Positions 1-6,320 of a stretch of DNA of 20,131 bases are shown piece by piece; position 1 is the first letter of the stretch, and every line of letters begins with the position of its first letter. The translations under genes and the position numbers were made by a program. The stretch lies in contig JAEDHX010000032.1 in the NCBI GenBank assembly GCA_016296785.1, forward strand, positions 1 through 20,131. Direction: 5' to 3'. The notes under the pieces were generated by a model. That model saw only the letters and a list, made by a program, of their open reading frames with translations. It was not told where the DNA came from and made no database searches. Source of the stretch: Coprococcus sp. (lineage in GTDB: Bacteria; Bacillota; Clostridia; Lachnospirales; Lachnospiraceae).

Positions 1-953
1 CTTATCTTGAATAATGAAGAACAGTCATTCTGAAGCTCAGCAAGATTATAAAGCATTGGAGGTGCTTTCTTCTCTTTCTTTCGCTCAATCAAGGCAATCT
101 CTGCAGTCCTATCTCCATCTTTAAGATATTCTGCAAGCTCCATTGCATCCTTCTTATCCTTAAATCCATTCTCCTTATAAAGTAAAGGAGAATTATAATA
201 TCTGCTTCCCAAAACAGCCTTCCACTCAGCCTCAAATGTATTATTCTCCGTACCCGAGGTAATTGTAACCCTGTAAAACGGAGTCTTAACAAATTCTCTA
301 ATCTCCCGTTCTCTCTTAACTATAATACCAAGAACACAGGTCATTACACGTCCTACCGCTATAACACATTTATCCAGTTTCAAATAATTACGAACAACAT
401 AACTATATTTAAGTGATAAAGCTCTCGAAAAGTTAATACCCATAAGATAATCTTCCTTAGCACGAAGATAAGCAGCATCACTTAAAGAATCATATTCTGA
501 AAGCGGCTTCGCCTCCTTGATGCCTCTAAGTATCTCTTCTTCTGTCTGGGAATCAATCCATACACGTTTCTTCTCTTTACCTTTTACATGAGCCATCTCA
601 TCAACAAGTCTATATATATATTCTCCTTCTCGTCCCGAGTCTGTACAAACATATATACATCCTACATCATCTCTGTTAAGGAGTCCCTCTACTATCTTAT
701 ATTGCTTGGCAACACCGGGAATAACCTCATACTTATACTCATCAGGTATAAAAGGTATTGTTGACAAATCCCATTTCTTTAATTTCTCATCATACGCATC
801 AGGGTAACTCATAGTAACAAGATGACCTACACACCAAGTCACTATACTGTCTTCTGATTCCATGTAGCCGGCTCCGGCATTACCCTTAACGCCTAAGACA
901 TCTGCAAATTGCTTAGCAACGCTAGGTTTCTCCGCTATATATAAATTCTTCAA
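1..953 (-). CDS. topB: DNA topoisomerase III, N-terminal part (runs off left edge)
   Basis: Type IA topoisomerase that relaxes and decatenates DNA by single-strand passage. The reading frame is open for 317 codons from a TTG start to the window edge, so the 3' end is missing. Visible features: the N-terminal Toprim start IAEKPSVAKQ (residues 6-15), the Toprim acidic motif CTDSGREGEYIYR (103-115), GINFSRALS (172-180), the VGRVMTCVLGIIVKRE block (200-215) and APPMLYNLAELQ (297-308), all typical of TopB. The catalytic tyrosine would lie just past the edge. The TTG at 951-953 is chosen because GAAAGAGG (961-968) sits 7 nt upstream and the protein begins at the conserved KNLYIAEKPS. Neighbours are dinB and its small partner on the same strand. 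TopB occurs both in chromosomes and on conjugative elements, so location alone does not decide. Confidence 0.92.
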   Translation of the reverse strand, partial: MKNLYIAEKPSVAKQFADVLGVKGNAGAGYMESEDSIVTWCVGHLVTMSYPDAYDEKLKKWDLSTIPFIPDEYKYEVIPGVAKQYKIVEGLLNRDDVGCIYVCTDSGREGEYIYRLVDEMAHVKGKEKKRVWIDSQTEEEILRGIKEAKPLSEYDSLSDAAYLRAKEDYLMGINFSRALSLKYSYVVRNYLKLDKCVIAVGRVMTCVLGIIVKREREIREFVKTPFYRVTITSGTENNTFEAEWKAVLGSRYYNSPLLYKENGFKDKKDAMELAEYLKDGDRTAEIALIERKKEKKAPPMLYNLAELQNDCSSLFKI

Positions 954-1014
954 AAATAAACCTCTTTCTATAATATAACTTCCTGCATATAACTTATTAC
1001 TCTAATATTGTTAT

Positions 1015-1043
1015 ATTATAACCACAAAAGCAGATTTACTCAA
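1015..1043 (-). promoter_or_regulatory. Sigma-A-type promoter of topB
   Basis: On the minus strand, -35 TTGAGT (1038-1043) and -10 TATAAT (1015-1020) are separated by exactly 17 bp, about 60 nt upstream of the topB TTG start. topB therefore probably has its own promoter and is not dependent on dinB transcription. A perfect 10-bp palindrome CGTATATACG lies just upstream at 1068-1077; its role is unknown. Confidence 0.65.
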
Positions 1044-1088
1044 CCCATATAGCGTTATTCTACAAATCGTATATACGCCTTATTATTC

Positions 1089-1343
1089 TCAACCCATTCC
1101 CCTTTCCATAAACCACATATTATTATCTTCATAATACAAATAGCACTCCCTCCCATTCACTATACAGGTATATCTCATACCTACGCCACCAGCCTTAAGG
1201 CTCGCTGCTCTTCTAATATCCTTGACTCTCTGTATCTCATAAACTCTGCCGTCTATCCATCGGAAGCTCTTAGGAGTAAGAATTCCTTCTTTGGAGAATT
1301 CAGCAATCACATCAACATATACCTTATCACAACTCATATCCAT
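1089..1343 (-). CDS. Small conserved dinB-associated protein (84 aa), function unknown
   Basis: An 84-residue protein encoded 19 nt after the dinB stop codon, with its own ribosome binding site AGGGAG about 10 nt before the ATG. Co-transcription with dinB is very likely. The sequence is rich in beta-strand-like stretches (KVYVDVIAEF, RWIDGRVYEIQRV, MRYTCIVNG, YLYYEDNNMWFME) with a conserved-looking centre AASLKAGGVG. This suggests a small beta-barrel fold. As I recall, short proteins of this kind sit beside Y-family polymerase genes in Firmicutes, and the arrangement loosely resembles the DUF6504-type proteins next to actinobacterial mutasome genes; I cannot confirm homology. A role as a polymerase accessory factor is inference from position only. 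Confidence 0.8.
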   Translation of the reverse strand: MDMSCDKVYVDVIAEFSKEGILTPKSFRWIDGRVYEIQRVKDIRRAASLKAGGVGMRYTCIVNGRECYLYYEDNNMWFMERGMG

Positions 1344-1362
1344 CTCAACAAATTCTCCCTAC

Positions 1363-2607
1363 TCAATTGAAATAACCATGAGGATGCACCACATGATCCT
1401 CACGGGCATTAACAGAGGATAGTAATCTATCTCTATACATCAGACCTCTTTGGATACTGTAAAACCCAAAACGCCTTCGAATATCATCTACTGCCGCATC
1501 CACCTTCATCTGCTTCTCACGTAATTCCACACCGGAAAACAAATCAAGCTGCTCCCAGTAATTATCCATTACCAAATCTGCACCTCTTACACCCACACTC
1601 CTTATCGGCTTTCTCCAATCATAATTAGTCTTAAATATGTTATAAGCATAAGCAGCAATCTCTCCTGTTATATTAGTTGCATGGTCAAGCTTCTTCTGCC
1701 TGGTAAAAGAACATAATTCATTATCACGTATGCTTATCTCTACCACACGGCAACGAAATCCATTATCTCTAAGTCTTGCCGCAACACTCTCCGCAAGTGT
1801 ATATAGAACAATCTTCACATCCTCATCACCTACCAAATCCCTTGGTGTCGTTGTACTGTTACCAATCGACTTTATCGGTGCATGGGTATCCTCTAATCTT
1901 ACAGGTGATTCATCATAACCATTCGCAAATGTCCATAATACACTACCCATCTTGCCAAGATGATTCGCAAGAATGCCTTCATCCATACATGCAAGGTCAC
2001 CAATAGTTCTAATCCCTAATTTAATAAGCTTACTATTAGTACTTCGTCCTACATAGAGTAAATCTGATACAGGAAGCTTCCAAGCCTTATGTTGAAACTC
2101 ATCCCTGTACATAGTAGTAATAGCATCCGGCTTCTTATAATCTGAGCCAAGCTTCGCATATATCTTGTCAAAGGACACACCTATGCTGACAGTTATACCA
2201 AGCTCACTCTTCATTCGCCTGCTGATTTCCTCTGCAATCTTATATCCATCCCCCTTAATACTGCTGCTTGCAGAAACATCTAACCAGCTCTCATCAATTC
2301 CGTATGGTTCCTGTAGGTCTGTATATTCTGAATATATCTCATGTGCCATGCGGGAAAAACGTAAATATAAATCCATTCTTGGCGATACAAATGTAATATC
2401 CGGGCAAGCCTGCCTGGCCTGCCAAAGCGCCATCCCTGTCTTAACACCATGCTTCTTCGCAATATAATCAGCAGTAAGTACAATTCCATGTCTTGCCTCA
2501 GGATCTCCTCCTACTGCTAATGGCTTACCTGAAAGTTCAGGGTGATGTAAATGTTCAATCGCTGCATAACAACAGTTGATATCACTATGCAATATAGTTC
2601 GCTCCAA
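1363..2607 (-). CDS. dinB: DNA polymerase IV, Y-family translesion polymerase
   Basis: Error-prone translesion DNA polymerase of 414 residues. Catalytic metal ligands are visible as D9 (HSDIN) and D105-E106 (GIDESWLDV). Tyr14 occupies the steric-gate position that is Phe13 in E. coli DinB. The little-finger domain is followed by QLDLF (353-357), a canonical beta-clamp binding motif, and then a 57-residue C-terminal tail. The start is TTG at 2605-2607, preceded by GGAGG (2618-2622) about 10 nt upstream; no ATG gives the conserved N-terminus. It heads an operon with the 84-residue gene and is divergent from an S24-peptidase repressor. Its promoter carries two dyads, so DNA-damage-inducible control is likely but inferred. 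DinB-subfamily assignment over UmuC or UvrX is by overall motif pattern and length. Confidence 0.93.
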   Translation of the reverse strand: MERTILHSDINCCYAAIEHLHHPELSGKPLAVGGDPEARHGIVLTADYIAKKHGVKTGMALWQARQACPDITFVSPRMDLYLRFSRMAHEIYSEYTDLQEPYGIDESWLDVSASSSIKGDGYKIAEEISRRMKSELGITVSIGVSFDKIYAKLGSDYKKPDAITTMYRDEFQHKAWKLPVSDLLYVGRSTNSKLIKLGIRTIGDLACMDEGILANHLGKMGSVLWTFANGYDESPVRLEDTHAPIKSIGNSTTTPRDLVGDEDVKIVLYTLAESVAARLRDNGFRCRVVEISIRDNELCSFTRQKKLDHATNITGEIAAYAYNIFKTNYDWRKPIRSVGVRGADLVMDNYWEQLDLFSGVELREKQMKVDAAVDDIRRRFGFYSIQRGLMYRDRLLSSVNAREDHVVHPHGYFN

Positions 2608-2648
2608 AGTCTATCCGCCTCCAGTCTGTTCTATATGAACATCTCATA

Positions 2649-2730
2649 TTACATCTTAGATCTTACATCTTAGATCTTACATCTTAGATCTTACATCTTA
2701 CATCTTACATCTTACATCTTACATCTTACA
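2649..2730. repeat. Heptanucleotide tandem array (TTACATC / TTAGATC)
   Basis: About 11.7 copies of a 7-bp unit. The first six units alternate TTACATC and TTAGATC, giving three perfect 14-bp repeats at 2649-2690, and are followed by five pure TTACATC units and a partial one. The array lies between the predicted dinB promoter and the dinB start, so it would form most of the 5' UTR of the dinB mRNA (GATGTAA and GATCTAA in sense orientation). No ORF crosses it. It is a candidate slippage locus. Confidence 0.95.
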
Positions 2731-2735
2731 CGCCA

Positions 2736-2765
2736 AGTATAACTCTCTTAAAAAGAGATTGTCAA
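2736..2765 (-). promoter_or_regulatory. dinB promoter with spacer dyad
   Basis: On the minus strand, -35 TTGACA (2760-2765, perfect consensus) and -10 TATACT (2736-2741) are separated by 18 bp. The spacer is almost entirely a perfect inverted repeat, TCTCTT-AAA-AAGAGA at 2744-2758. A second dyad overlaps the -35 box. The initiation site would be near 2729, at the edge of the heptad array. Confidence 0.7.
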
Positions 2766-2783
2766 TAGACACATATGTCTATT
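2764..2783. promoter_or_regulatory. Operator-like dyad AATAGACA-N4-TGTCTATT
   Basis: A perfect inverted repeat with 8-bp arms and a 4-bp spacer (CATA). It overlaps the last two bases of the dinB -35 box and lies 24 bp upstream of the -35 box of the divergent repressor gene. Size, symmetry and location fit an operator for a dimeric LexA/CI-like protein such as the one encoded at 2978-3712. It does not match the Gram-positive LexA box (CGAAC-N4-GTTCG type). Binding is inferred. Confidence 0.6.
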
Positions 2784-2807
2784 TTCGCTTATCAGGAGAT
2801 TTTGTAC

Positions 2808-2836
2808 TTGATTATTGTTTTATCTTGATATATACT
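2808..2836 (+). promoter_or_regulatory. Promoter of the S24 repressor gene
   Basis: On the plus strand, -35 TTGATT (2808-2813) and -10 TATACT (2831-2836) are spaced 17 bp apart. The -10 runs directly into a 13-bp triple repeat. The leader to the start codon is about 135 nt and contains a small imperfect hairpin (CCTATGC-TTCA-GCATATAGG, near 2903-2922). Confidence 0.55.
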
Positions 2837-2871
2837 ATAAATAAATACTATAAATAAATACTATAAATAAA
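2833..2871. repeat. 13-bp direct repeat, three perfect copies (TACTATAAATAAA)
   Basis: Three exact head-to-tail copies at 2833-2845, 2846-2858 and 2859-2871. The first copy overlaps the -10 box of the S24 repressor promoter, and each copy contains its own TATAAA, so the number of -10-like hexamers depends on copy number. Confidence 0.9.
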
Positions 2872-2977
2872 ACATTTATTGGTAACAAAGCCCTTGCAAA
2901 CTCCTATGCTTCAGCATATAGGGAACGTCATAACAAAAAAGGGAACTTATTAAGTAGTAACAGGAAAGAGGAATTTT

Positions 2978-3712
2978 ATGAAGAATATCGGCGACATCAT
3001 ATCATCGAACAGAAAGAAAATGAAATTATCACAACCAATGCTGGCTGAATTGTTACAAAAAGAAGGAATCAATCTCTCGGCAAAGGCAATCTCCAAATGG
3101 GAGACGAATGCTACTGAGCCAAGCGTTGCTACATTTATGACAGTATGTAAGGTACTCAACATTACTAATATATATGAAGCATATTTTGAAATAAATAATG
3201 ATGATCCACTATCCTCTCTTAATAACGAAGGCAAGGCAAAGGTTCTTGATTATATTGAATTATTGCACGATAGCGGTAAGTATGAGAAAGAAATATGTCA
3301 GGTTATTCCATTTAGCAGATTTATTGATATCTATGAGAATGCAGTATCTGCCGGTACAGGTAATTTTCTTGTTGATGGTCCAAAGGAGACTATTGAACTT
3401 ACAAAAGACATCATACCTGAAGCAGCAAGCTATGGTGTTAAAGTCAGTGGAGACAGTATGGAGCCGGAATTTGAAGATGGCCAGATTGTGTGGGTATTAA
3501 AGCAGAATATTGTCGAGAATGGAGAAATCGGGATTTTCTCTTTAAACGGAGAAGCTTATATTAAGAAATTGCAGGACGATAAGAATGGTGTATTTCTCAT
3601 ATCCCTCAACGAGAAATATTCTCCTATCCCGGTTAATGAACACGATAGATTTGATATCCTTGGGAAGGTAATAGGAAAAAATTATTTAGATGAATTAATA
3701 GAATACATATAA
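2978..3712 (+). CDS. XRE-S24 LexA/CI-like self-cleaving repressor
   Basis: A 244-residue regulator with an N-terminal XRE helix-turn-helix (about residues 4-65, including LSAKAISKWETNATEPS) and a C-terminal S24 peptidase domain. Hallmarks of RecA-stimulated self-cleavage are present: an Ala-Gly scissile bond at A125-G126 (AVSAGTG), nucleophile Ser160 in SGDSMEP and general-base Lys196 in AYIKKL. Known relatives are LexA, lambda CI and phage- or ICE-borne repressors. Start ATG follows AGGAAAGAGG. The gene is divergent from dinB, with an operator-like dyad between the promoters. It probably represses dinB and possibly itself until DNA damage. The XRE domain, in place of the winged helix of LexA, makes it CI-like and not the housekeeping LexA. 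Confidence 0.9.
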   Translation: MKNIGDIISSNRKKMKLSQPMLAELLQKEGINLSAKAISKWETNATEPSVATFMTVCKVLNITNIYEAYFEINNDDPLSSLNNEGKAKVLDYIELLHDSGKYEKEICQVIPFSRFIDIYENAVSAGTGNFLVDGPKETIELTKDIIPEAASYGVKVSGDSMEPEFEDGQIVWVLKQNIVENGEIGIFSLNGEAYIKKLQDDKNGVFLISLNEKYSPIPVNEHDRFDILGKVIGKNYLDELIEYI

Positions 3713-3714
3713 AC

Positions 3715-3762
3715 TATAAAATATAAAATATAAAATATAAAATATAAAATATAAAATATAAA
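3715..3762. repeat. Heptanucleotide tandem array (TATAAAA)
   Basis: Six perfect TATAAAA units plus a six-base partial unit, starting 2 nt after the stop codon of the S24 repressor and ending about 30 nt before the next gene. No terminator hairpin is visible between the two genes, so the array would be part of a bicistronic transcript or carry weak promoter-like TATAAA motifs. Confidence 0.92.
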
Positions 3763-3791
3763 TCACTCTATATTATTTTTTATGAAAGAAG

Positions 3792-4004
3792 GTGTTCACT
3801 ATATCTGTTATTAATAATCTGAGAGCAATCCGGGAATCGCGAGGACTCCTTCAGGAAGATTTAGCCCTTGCCACAGGCTTTTGCACAAAAACAATAAGCA
3901 GAATTGAACGCGGCGAATGTTCACCATCCGCCGAATTTATGCTTACTGTCTCCGCATATTTCAATCTGCTTGTAGAAGATATATTTATGTTAGATAATAA
4001 CTGA
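3792..4004 (+). CDS. Small XRE-family helix-turn-helix regulator (about 70 aa)
   Basis: A single-domain Cro/CI-type DNA-binding protein: NNLRAIRESRGLLQEDLALATGFCTKTISRIERGECSPSAEFML forms the five-helix XRE domain, followed by the usual LLVEDIF tail. It lacks any effector domain. The start is uncertain: the GTG at 3792 overlaps the best Shine-Dalgarno match (AGAAGGTG, 3787-3794), which is ideally placed for initiation near the ATA codon at 3801-3803, while an ATG at 3782 is in another frame and stops after ten codons. It follows the S24 repressor and probably shares its transcript. It may bind one of the two dyads in the dinB promoter (inference). Confidence 0.78.
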   Translation: MFTISVINNLRAIRESRGLLQEDLALATGFCTKTISRIERGECSPSAEFMLTVSAYFNLLVEDIFMLDNN

Positions 4005-4107
4005 TTAGCTTTGATATAAGAAGTTATAATAAATCATCGTAGATTGAGGACTTGTTCCACCAACCAAGCCAATTTTTCTCATTATGCACTTCCCTCCTAT
4101 CCTCAAA

Positions 4108-4455
4108 CTATTCCGCCCAATCAAGCTGGGAAGTCGGAATTCCAAGTTCTATGCATCTATTAATTACATTTTCCCTCTCAATATTGTTGCCTATTTCATA
4201 ACGCAAGACAACATCCTTTAGTACAATGTATTTGGTATTGTCTGCTTTAAGGTCAACATACCATCTTGTCCGAGTGCCCTCGCAAAGTGCCTTAGAGAGC
4301 TTCTCAGGAAAATCTTCGCACTCACTTGAAAATGATATCGCTGTCCAATACTTTGGTGTATTATCCGTTGCCCATATATCAACGTTCTTTATCTCAATAC
4401 AATCAAGAATCTTTTCATCAGAAAGACTTTCTTTTACCAATAATCCTGTATACAT
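4108..4455 (-). CDS. Hypothetical protein, 115 aa
   Basis: I do not recognise this family. It is a soluble, acidic-leaning protein with no signal peptide, membrane segment or clear motif. It has several Trp residues (IWATDN, YWTAISF, RWYVDLKADN) and alternates predicted strands and helices, ending in a helix and QLDWAE. The ATG at 4453-4455 has AGAGG at 4466-4470, 10 nt upstream; the only nearer upstream ATG stops after two codons. It is convergent with the small XRE gene. It lies downstream of the broken uvrA-like gene on the same strand with 155 nt between them, enough for its own promoter. Confidence 0.7.
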   Translation of the reverse strand: MYTGLLVKESLSDEKILDCIEIKNVDIWATDNTPKYWTAISFSSECEDFPEKLSKALCEGTRTRWYVDLKADNTKYIVLKDVVLRYEIGNNIERENVINRCIELGIPTSQLDWAE

Positions 4456-4610
4456 CTATCTCATACCTCTTTCTTTTTGGAATAAAAGGTTATTAATCTG
4501 CTCTGTTATCCGGATTTCATCCCTATTACAATAGAATATTAACAAAAGCATTATACTAATCAACAACAAAATAGAATTGCCTATCTTATCTTTTTATATA
4601 TCCATCAGAT

Positions 4611-6017
4611 TTACAGTGATTTCCTCAAATACTCAGCCGTAATCGTATCTGAATGTTCAATCATGTCCTTTGGCGTACCGGCAAATACAATCTGCCCGCC
4701 GGCTGTTCCACCATCAGGTCCAACATCAATAATCCAGTCAGCTCTCTTCATAACATCCAAATTATGTTCAATTACTATTACGGTATTACCTCGTTCTACC
4801 AGACTATCAAGCAGCTCCATAATCTTCTTAACATCAGAGGCATGAAGACCTGTGGTAGGCTCATCTAATACATATATATTTCCCTGCTTATCAAGATCCT
4901 TTGCCAATTTCACACGCTGGCGCTCGCCACCTGACAAAGTGCTTAGAGGCTGTCCTAAAGAAAGATATGGCAAACCTACCTCAAGCATAGCTCCCAAGGT
5001 TTTTCTGATTTTCTTATTATCCTTGAAGAAATCATAAGCATCGCCTGCTGACATATCAAGAATCTCAACAATATTCTTTCCCTTATACTGATATGACATA
5101 GCTTCCTTACTATAACGATTTCCTTCGCAGGCCTCACATACTGTAGTAACAGGATCCATAAATACAAGCTCAGTGACAATCTGCCCTCTTCCACTGCATA
5201 TAGGACATGCGCCCTTGCTGTTAAATGAAAACAAGCCTGCATTAACGTCGTTCTCTTTAGCCATTACCTTGCGTATATCATCAAAGAAACCAAGGAAGGT
5301 TGCCGGTGTAGAACGTCCTGTCGCAGTAACAGGCGACTGATCTACTAAAACAACTCTGTCTTCATACTCCTTTGCAAATACATCCCGAATAAGCGAGCTC
5401 TTTCCGGAGCCTGCTACACCTGTAACAACTGTAAGTACATTTAGTGGAATATCTGCTGAAACATTTTTCAGGTTATGGACATTTGCATTCCTTATAGGAA
5501 GAAATGCACTTGGCTTTCTAGGCATGTCCTTTAGCTTCTCGATATGCTTCATTGCCTCCCCTGTTCTTGTTCCTGATATTAGAAGTGCCTCATAGCTACC
5601 CTGGAATAATATTTCTCCACCATTCTTACCAGCTAACGGACCTACATCTATTATTTCATCTGCGATAGATATAACATCCCTGTCATGCTCTACAACAAGT
5701 ACAGTATTACCCCTATCACGCAAATTCTGCAAAAGTCTTGTCATGCGGTAAACATCACGCGGATGCATTCCTGTACTTGGTTCATCAAATATATATGTCA
5801 TTCCCGTAAGCGCACTTCCCATATAACGAACAAGCTTTAATCGCTGTGCTTCTCCTCCTGACAATGTAGAAGATTCACGATCCATTGAAAGATAAGGAAG
5901 ACCTATGTCTATCATACGCTGAAGCGATGTCGTAAGTGAATCTACTATTGTTTTAGCTCTAGGATCATTTATTTTACTAAGAACCTTTACAAGATCTGTA
6001 AATTCTAACGCACACAT
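4611..6017 (-). CDS. UvrA-like tandem ATPase, C-terminal 468 residues of a broken gene
   Basis: Encodes the later part of a UvrA-paralogue ATPase of the short, drug-resistance-associated type. Visible: NBD1 signature LSGGEAQR (52-59) and Walker B TYIFDEPSTG (74-83); NBD2 Walker A GVAGSGKSS (200-208), zinc ligands CPIC (271-274) and CEAC (294-297), signature LSGGERQR (361-368), Walker B IYVLDEPTTG (381-390) and H-loop IVIEH. The first Walker A lies in a separate upstream fragment in another frame that overlaps by 13 nt. Walker A to signature is about 161 residues in NBD2 but would be only about 100 across the NBD1 junction, so well over 100 residues of a normal NBD1 seem to be missing. The ATG at 6015-6017 is simply the first in frame; no ribosome site is evident. 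Confidence 0.85.
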   Translation of the reverse strand: MCALEFTDLVKVLSKINDPRAKTIVDSLTTSLQRMIDIGLPYLSMDRESSTLSGGEAQRLKLVRYMGSALTGMTYIFDEPSTGMHPRDVYRMTRLLQNLRDRGNTVLVVEHDRDVISIADEIIDVGPLAGKNGGEILFQGSYEALLISGTRTGEAMKHIEKLKDMPRKPSAFLPIRNANVHNLKNVSADIPLNVLTVVTGVAGSGKSSLIRDVFAKEYEDRVVLVDQSPVTATGRSTPATFLGFFDDIRKVMAKENDVNAGLFSFNSKGACPICSGRGQIVTELVFMDPVTTVCEACEGNRYSKEAMSYQYKGKNIVEILDMSAGDAYDFFKDNKKIRKTLGAMLEVGLPYLSLGQPLSTLSGGERQRVKLAKDLDKQGNIYVLDEPTTGLHASDVKKIMELLDSLVERGNTVIVIEHNLDVMKRADWIIDVGPDGGTAGGQIVFAGTPKDMIEHSDTITAEYLRKSL

Positions 6018-6250
6018 CTCTCCGCTTTTGGTTTTTCATATTTAGGAAGTCTTCCTCTCATAAAAGCAGTGTATGTTTCATTCATCTGACGCTGACTTTC
6101 AGCAGCTATTGTATCAAATACAATACTCGATTTGCCCGAGCCGGACACTCCTGTAAAAACAACAATCTTACCCTTTGGAATATCAAGGGACACATTTTTT
6201 AAATTATTCTGACGAAGGCCACGGATTATAATATTATCATGAGACATCAT
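6005..6250 (-). pseudogene. UvrA-like ATPase, detached N-terminal fragment
   Basis: About 81 residues carrying the start of NBD1: IIIRGLRQNNLKNVSLDIPK followed by Walker A GVSGSGKSS and ending NETYTAFMRGRLPKYEKPKAE before a stop at 6005-6007. In intact relatives this LPKYEKP segment continues into the Q-loop and zinc insertion; here it jumps out of frame into a much later part of NBD1. I chose the tandem ATG at 6245-6250, because AAAGGGG (6256-6262) sits 5 nt upstream; an ATG at 6274 lies before that site and is unlikely. The break looks like an internal deletion with a frame change. An assembly artefact cannot be excluded. Confidence 0.75.
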
Positions 6251-6283
6251 CTTTTCCCCTTTCACATATAACAATATGTTAAT

Positions 6284-6314
6284 ATGATATAGCCTCCCCT
6301 AAGGGACGAGTCAA
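6284..6314 (-). promoter_or_regulatory. MerR-type promoter of the uvrA-like gene
   Basis: On the minus strand, -35 TTGACT (6309-6314) and -10 TATCAT (6284-6289) are separated by 19 bp, the elongated spacer typical of MerR-family activated promoters. The spacer core CGTCCCTTAGGGGAGG contains a central CCCT-T-AGGG dyad and closely resembles the bmr promoter bound by BmrR. The element starts 6 nt beyond the methyltransferase stop codon, so the uvrA-like gene can be switched on separately. A 21-bp near copy occurs at 8598-8618. No MerR-family gene is in the window. Confidence 0.65.
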
Positions 6315-6320
6315 TAAGAA

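Noticed and set aside
89..292. 67-codon minus-strand ORF near the left edge
   Set aside because: It is out of frame within topB, whose reading frame is open through the same stretch and matches the topoisomerase III family.
1730..2489. Several 60-100 codon ORFs on both strands inside dinB
   Set aside because: They lie wholly within the strongly supported dinB frame, lack ribosome sites and have no recognisable protein features; they are shadow frames.
2628..2640. GTTC-TATAT-GAAC dyad in front of dinB as a LexA box
   Set aside because: The arms are in the inverse order of a Gram-positive LexA box (GAAC-N4-GTTC) and it lies downstream of the promoter next to the ribosome site.
2641..2730. Heptad array as a CRISPR or iteron-type origin
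   Set aside because: No spacers, units too short for CRISPR, and no replication initiator gene or DnaA boxes are present.
4044..4106. Inverted repeat TTGAGGA...TCCTCAA between the convergent genes as a terminator
   Set aside because: Only 7 bp with a 49-nt loop and no U-run on either strand; too weak to call.
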